Assembly: GCA_964615765.1 (NCBI GenBank)
Contig: CAZTQN010000005.1
Coordinates: 62,001 to 126,000, forward strand
Reading direction: 5' to 3'
From: CAZTQN01 sp964615765
GTDB lineage: Bacteria; Planctomycetota; Phycisphaerae; Phycisphaerales; UBA1924
Length of the DNA stretch: 64,000 bases
The notes under the pieces were generated by a model. It did not search any database. It had not been told where the DNA came from and was given only the letters and a program-made list of their open reading frames with translations. The first letter of the stretch is position 1. Each line of letters opens with the position of its first letter. This document shows positions 61,154 to 64,000 of the stretch, in pieces. A program made the position numbers and the translations under genes.

Positions 61154-64000
61154 ATGGACAGCAGACGCATGGAGCACCGAGAGGGATCCGACACCACGTT
61201 GCGGGCGGCCTGGCTCACAGCCGCGGCGGGCGCCGTCGTGCTCGCCGGGATCGCCCCCGATATCCGCCTCGACGACGCGGGCGGCGTGCGCATCGGGCTG
61301 GTCTCAAGGGCCGCGCTCGCGCAGCAGTCCGACGCGGACAAGAAGTCCGACGCGGAGAAGAAGTCGGACGCGGAGAAGCCCGCCGAGGAAAAGAAGGATG
61401 ACGCGGGCGCGCCGGCGGGCGTGGACAAGACGCCCGAGCAGATCGAGCGCGAGCGCATGATCCAGCGCCTGCGCGAGCAGGCCGCCAAGCAGGGCGTGAA
61501 GTTCTCCATCCCGGAGACCGGCAAGGCCCCGCCCGCCCCACCCGCCGCCCAACCGGCGGCCAAGTCGGCCACCCAACCCGCGGCCCAGCCTGCGGCCCAG
61601 CCCGGCGCCCAGTCGCCGTCGCAGCCGAACGTGCGGCCGCAGCCGGGCGCGCAGCCGGCCCAGCCCGTGCAACCGGTGCCCGTGCCGGATGTGCAGGGCC
61701 CGCCCGTGCCGCTCGCGCCGGGACAGCCGATGGCGCCGGCGGGCGCGAGCGCTCAGCCCGCCGCGGACGCCGACATCGTGCCGGAGGGGTTTGTCCGCCT
61801 GGAGTTCACCGACGCGGTGCAGATCCCGGTCCTGATCAACTGGGTGCGCGACACGCTGAACATCCAGCTCATCCTGTCGGACGCCGGGCTGCAGGGCCAG
61901 ACGGTCACGTTCACCGCGCCGATCACGATCCGCAAGGCGGATCTGATGGACTTCCTGATCGGCGTGCTGGAAGGCAAGGACTACACGATCGTCCAGGACA
62001 AGCTGGGCATCTTCCAGGTCCAGCCGCGGAGCGCCATCCAGCCCGCCATCGGCTCGGGCGACTACACGACCACGCGCGTGCTGCGCACGCCGAACATCCG
62101 CCCGTCCACGCTGCAGCAGGTGATCGCGAACGTCATCAACGTCAACCGCCAGGGCGGCGTGCAGAACGCCCAGCCGACGTTCCTCGATGACATCGGCGTG
62201 ATCATCATGACCGACACGCCCCGCGTGCTGGACCTGGTGCAGTCGCTGATCGACACGATCGTGACCGAGCGGGCCGCCCTCGAGTTCTCGCGGTACCCGC
62301 TCGACCATGTCGCCGCCACCAGCGCCCGCGACCGCGTGCTGGAACTGATGGGCCAGGCGACGCAGCGCCTGAGCGCCGGCGTGCCCGGCCAGCCCAACCA
62401 GCCGCAGATCGTCGGGGTCTCCAGCCCCAGCACGCTGAACATCAACGAGCGGCTGACGGTGGACCCGGCGAGCAACGCGCTGCTGTTCCGCGGTCGCCCG
62501 GACGAGCAGAAGCTCCTCGCCGACACGCTCAAGCTCGTCGACGTGCCCAACACGCTCGAGCAGCGCTTCTACCCCGTGGGCCTGGCGACCGCCGAGGCCG
62601 TCGCCAACGCCGGCGCCAAGGAGCAGCTCGGCGGGTCGACGACCTTTGAATCAAGCACGGGCCGCGGCGGGGCCACCACCGGCCGCGTCGGCGTGCCCCA
62701 GCCCGGCGTCCCCGGCTTCCCGCAGCAAGCCAACGAGGTCGTCGGCGTCGGGTTCGTCATCTATCCCGAGTCCGGCGGGTTCATGTACCGCGGCACGCCG
62801 GCCCAGCACCAGCGCGTTCAGGCCCTCATCGCCCAGCTCAAAGACCTCTCCGAACGCGACCGCGTCACCATCGAGTTCTACAAGCTCAAGCACGGCAAGG
62901 CCGAAGAAGTCGCCACCGTCATCCAGAACCTGCTCTCCAACACCGCCCCCACGGGCAACCGCGGCGGGCTCTTGGGCCGCGACCTGGGCGGGGCCACCCG
63001 CCAGCGCACCAACCAGCTCAACCGCCAGCGCGACCCGCAGGCCGCCGCCAACGCCGCCCTCAACCAGAACGGCGCCGAGGCCGGCCTGGGCGACCTTGAC
63101 GGCGAGGACGTGTTCGTCATCTCCGACGATCAGAACAACCAGGTCGTCGTCAAGGCCCGCGCCAAACTCCAGCCCCAGTTCAAGCAGCTCATCGACCGCA
63201 TCGACCTCCGCCGCCCGCAGGTCTACCTCGACGCCAAGATCGTCGTCGTCTCCTCCACCGACGGGCTGGACCTCACCGTCGAAGCCCAGCAGATCATCGG
63301 GCAGTTCGCCTTCAACACCAACTTCGGGCTCGGCAGCCTCACCAGCGGCACCGGCACCACCACCACCGGCGGGATCACCAGCCCGAAGGTGCCCAACCCG
63401 AACCTCACGGGCGTCACGGCGGCCCTGATCCGCTCGCGCGATGTGCCGCTGCTCATCAACGCCCTGGCCCGCGATACCAAGGGTCGCACGATCGCCACGC
63501 CGCAGCTCCTGGTCGACGACAACTCCGAAGCCGTCATCGAGTCCATCGAGCAGCGCCCGACCTCCACGACGCAGGTGCAGACCGGGCAGCCCAACGTGAC
63601 GTCGTTCGGCGGGTTCGAAGACGCCGGCCCGCGCCTCACCGTCACGCCGCAGATCGCCGAGGGCGGCTACCTCCGCCTGGACTATGAGGTCGAACTGTCC
63701 TCGTTCGTGGGCGAAGGCTCCGCCAACCTGCCCCCGCCGCGCCTGCGCAACCGCGTCACCAGCGAGTCGGTCACCGTCCCGACGGATCACACGATCGTTG
63801 TCGGCGGGCTGACGCAGGAAGCCACCAGCAAGACGATCCTCAAGATCCCGCTGCTGGGCGACATCCCCCTGATCGGCAACCTGTTCAAGGACCAGAACTT
63901 CACCAAGACGACCACGACGCTGTTCGTGTTCATCACGCCCAAGATCATGCGGGACCCGACCTTCGCCGACCTGCGCCTGATCACCAGCAAGCCGCTGGTC
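61154..64000 (+). CDS. gspD: Type II secretion system secretin (GspD-like), 3' partial
   Basis: The frame is open from 61154 to the window edge (949 codons) and no stop is reached. GAGG lies six bases before the ATG. The N-terminus holds a hydrophobic export segment (AAGAVVLAGIA) and a cleavage-like ALA|QQSD, then the repeat DKKSDAEKKSDAEK and a Pro/Gln/Ala-rich linker (about residues 110-205). N-domains follow (FVRLEFTDAVQIPVLINWVRDTL, then repeated RVLRTPNIRPSTLQQVIANVI and TIEFYKLKHGKAEEVATVIQNLL). The secretin core shows QVYLDAKIVVVSSTDG, ATPQLLVDDNSEA, SVTVPTDHTIVVGGLTQ and KIPLLGDIPLIGNLF. It forms an outer-membrane pore for T2SS substrates such as the exported proteins in this window. 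The pseudopilin at 44029-45015 may belong to the same machinery. Confidence 0.93.
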   Translation, partial: MDSRRMEHREGSDTTLRAAWLTAAAGAVVLAGIAPDIRLDDAGGVRIGLVSRAALAQQSDADKKSDAEKKSDAEKPAEEKKDDAGAPAGVDKTPEQIERERMIQRLREQAAKQGVKFSIPETGKAPPAPPAAQPAAKSATQPAAQPAAQPGAQSPSQPNVRPQPGAQPAQPVQPVPVPDVQGPPVPLAPGQPMAPAGASAQPAADADIVPEGFVRLEFTDAVQIPVLINWVRDTLNIQLILSDAGLQGQTVTFTAPITIRKADLMDFLIGVLEGKDYTIVQDKLGIFQVQPRSAIQPAIGSGDYTTTRVLRTPNIRPSTLQQVIANVINVNRQGGVQNAQPTFLDDIGVIIMTDTPRVLDLVQSLIDTIVTERAALEFSRYPLDHVAATSARDRVLELMGQATQRLSAGVPGQPNQPQIVGVSSPSTLNINERLTVDPASNALLFRGRPDEQKLLADTLKLVDVPNTLEQRFYPVGLATAEAVANAGAKEQLGGSTTFESSTGRGGATTGRVGVPQPGVPGFPQQANEVVGVGFVIYPESGGFMYRGTPAQHQRVQALIAQLKDLSERDRVTIEFYKLKHGKAEEVATVIQNLLSNTAPTGNRGGLLGRDLGGATRQRTNQLNRQRDPQAAANAALNQNGAEAGLGDLDGEDVFVISDDQNNQVVVKARAKLQPQFKQLIDRIDLRRPQVYLDAKIVVVSSTDGLDLTVEAQQIIGQFAFNTNFGLGSLTSGTGTTTTGGITSPKVPNPNLTGVTAALIRSRDVPLLINALARDTKGRTIATPQLLVDDNSEAVIESIEQRPTSTTQVQTGQPNVTSFGGFEDAGPRLTVTPQIAEGGYLRLDYEVELSSFVGEGSANLPPPRLRNRVTSESVTVPTDHTIVVGGLTQEATSKTILKIPLLGDIPLIGNLFKDQNFTKTTTTLFVFITPKIMRDPTFADLRLITSKPLV

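Noticed and set aside
1..64000. CRISPR array or insertion sequence
   Set aside because: No regularly spaced direct repeats with unique spacers and no transposase or terminal inverted repeats were seen; the only repeat arrays are the short ones listed.

Overview
The window is very GC-rich, densely packed bacterial chromosome. Its protein repertoire points to the Planctomycetota, most likely the Phycisphaerae/Phycisphaerales. The supporting signs are six exported proteins ending in a dockerin-like pair of calcium loops that finishes in Gly-Cys or close to it, a prepilin of the H-X9-DG type, a PEP-CTERM protein, a DUF1573 protein, zinc-ribbon membrane proteins with a CAFDLSG core, a squalene-hopene cyclase and a bacterial topoisomerase VI B subunit. 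The assignment rests on protein families only; no rRNA or tRNA gene was found.

Layout. 1-5.2 kb: end of a DksA-like gene, lspA, a large exported propeller-like protein with a dockerin tail flanked by two copies of an intergenic repeat, and an exported endonuclease/phosphatase-fold protein. 5.2-11.8 kb (minus strand): squalene-hopene cyclase, two tandem zinc-ribbon membrane proteins, a HisN/IMPase phosphatase, a GNAT acetyltransferase and 6-phosphogluconate dehydrogenase. 12-18.7 kb: a dockerin-tailed and a PEP-CTERM exported protein, phenylalanine hydroxylase, a two-gene membrane operon (GT-C-like glycosyltransferase plus flippase-like protein) and a Fur-family regulator without the usual metal ligands. 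18.7-25.4 kb: hypothetical, FecR-like and lipoprotein genes, a LuxR-type regulator, and a eukaryotic-type UDP-galactopyranose mutase. 25.4-30 kb: PLP decarboxylase, DJ-1 protein, BFD-type ferredoxin, and a SpoIIE phosphatase/HD-GYP pair. 30-37.9 kb: dockerin-tailed metallophosphoesterase, an AT-rich stand-alone SIR2-like gene that looks acquired, topoisomerase VI B and a pyruvate-kinase-like protein. 37.9-45 kb: DUF1573, YgfZ, M42 peptidase, proC, phytase-like protein and pseudopilin. 45-54.8 kb: lamin-tail dockerin protein, a minus-strand cluster for lipid/glycan modification (GT2, two methyltransferases, desaturase) and an exported GH13 enzyme. 54.9-64 kb: an unaccompanied OppB permease, RNase R, another dockerin protein, a BtuF-like binding protein, and a type II secretion secretin running off the right edge.

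Themes. (1) Protein export and surface display: lspA, a pseudopilin, a secretin, lipoproteins, one PEP-CTERM protein and six proteins with a dockerin-like tail. (2) Envelope lipids and glycans: hopanoid cyclase, UGM, desaturase, glycosyltransferases. (3) One compositional outlier, the SIR2-like gene directly after topoisomerase VI B, resembling a defence gene.

The most unusual sequence-level observation is that the 3' ends of two dockerin-tailed genes (54837 and 59739) are followed by near-identical tandem copies of their own terminal codons. The periods are 19 and 16 bp, so the Gly-Cys tail is repeated in all three reading frames.
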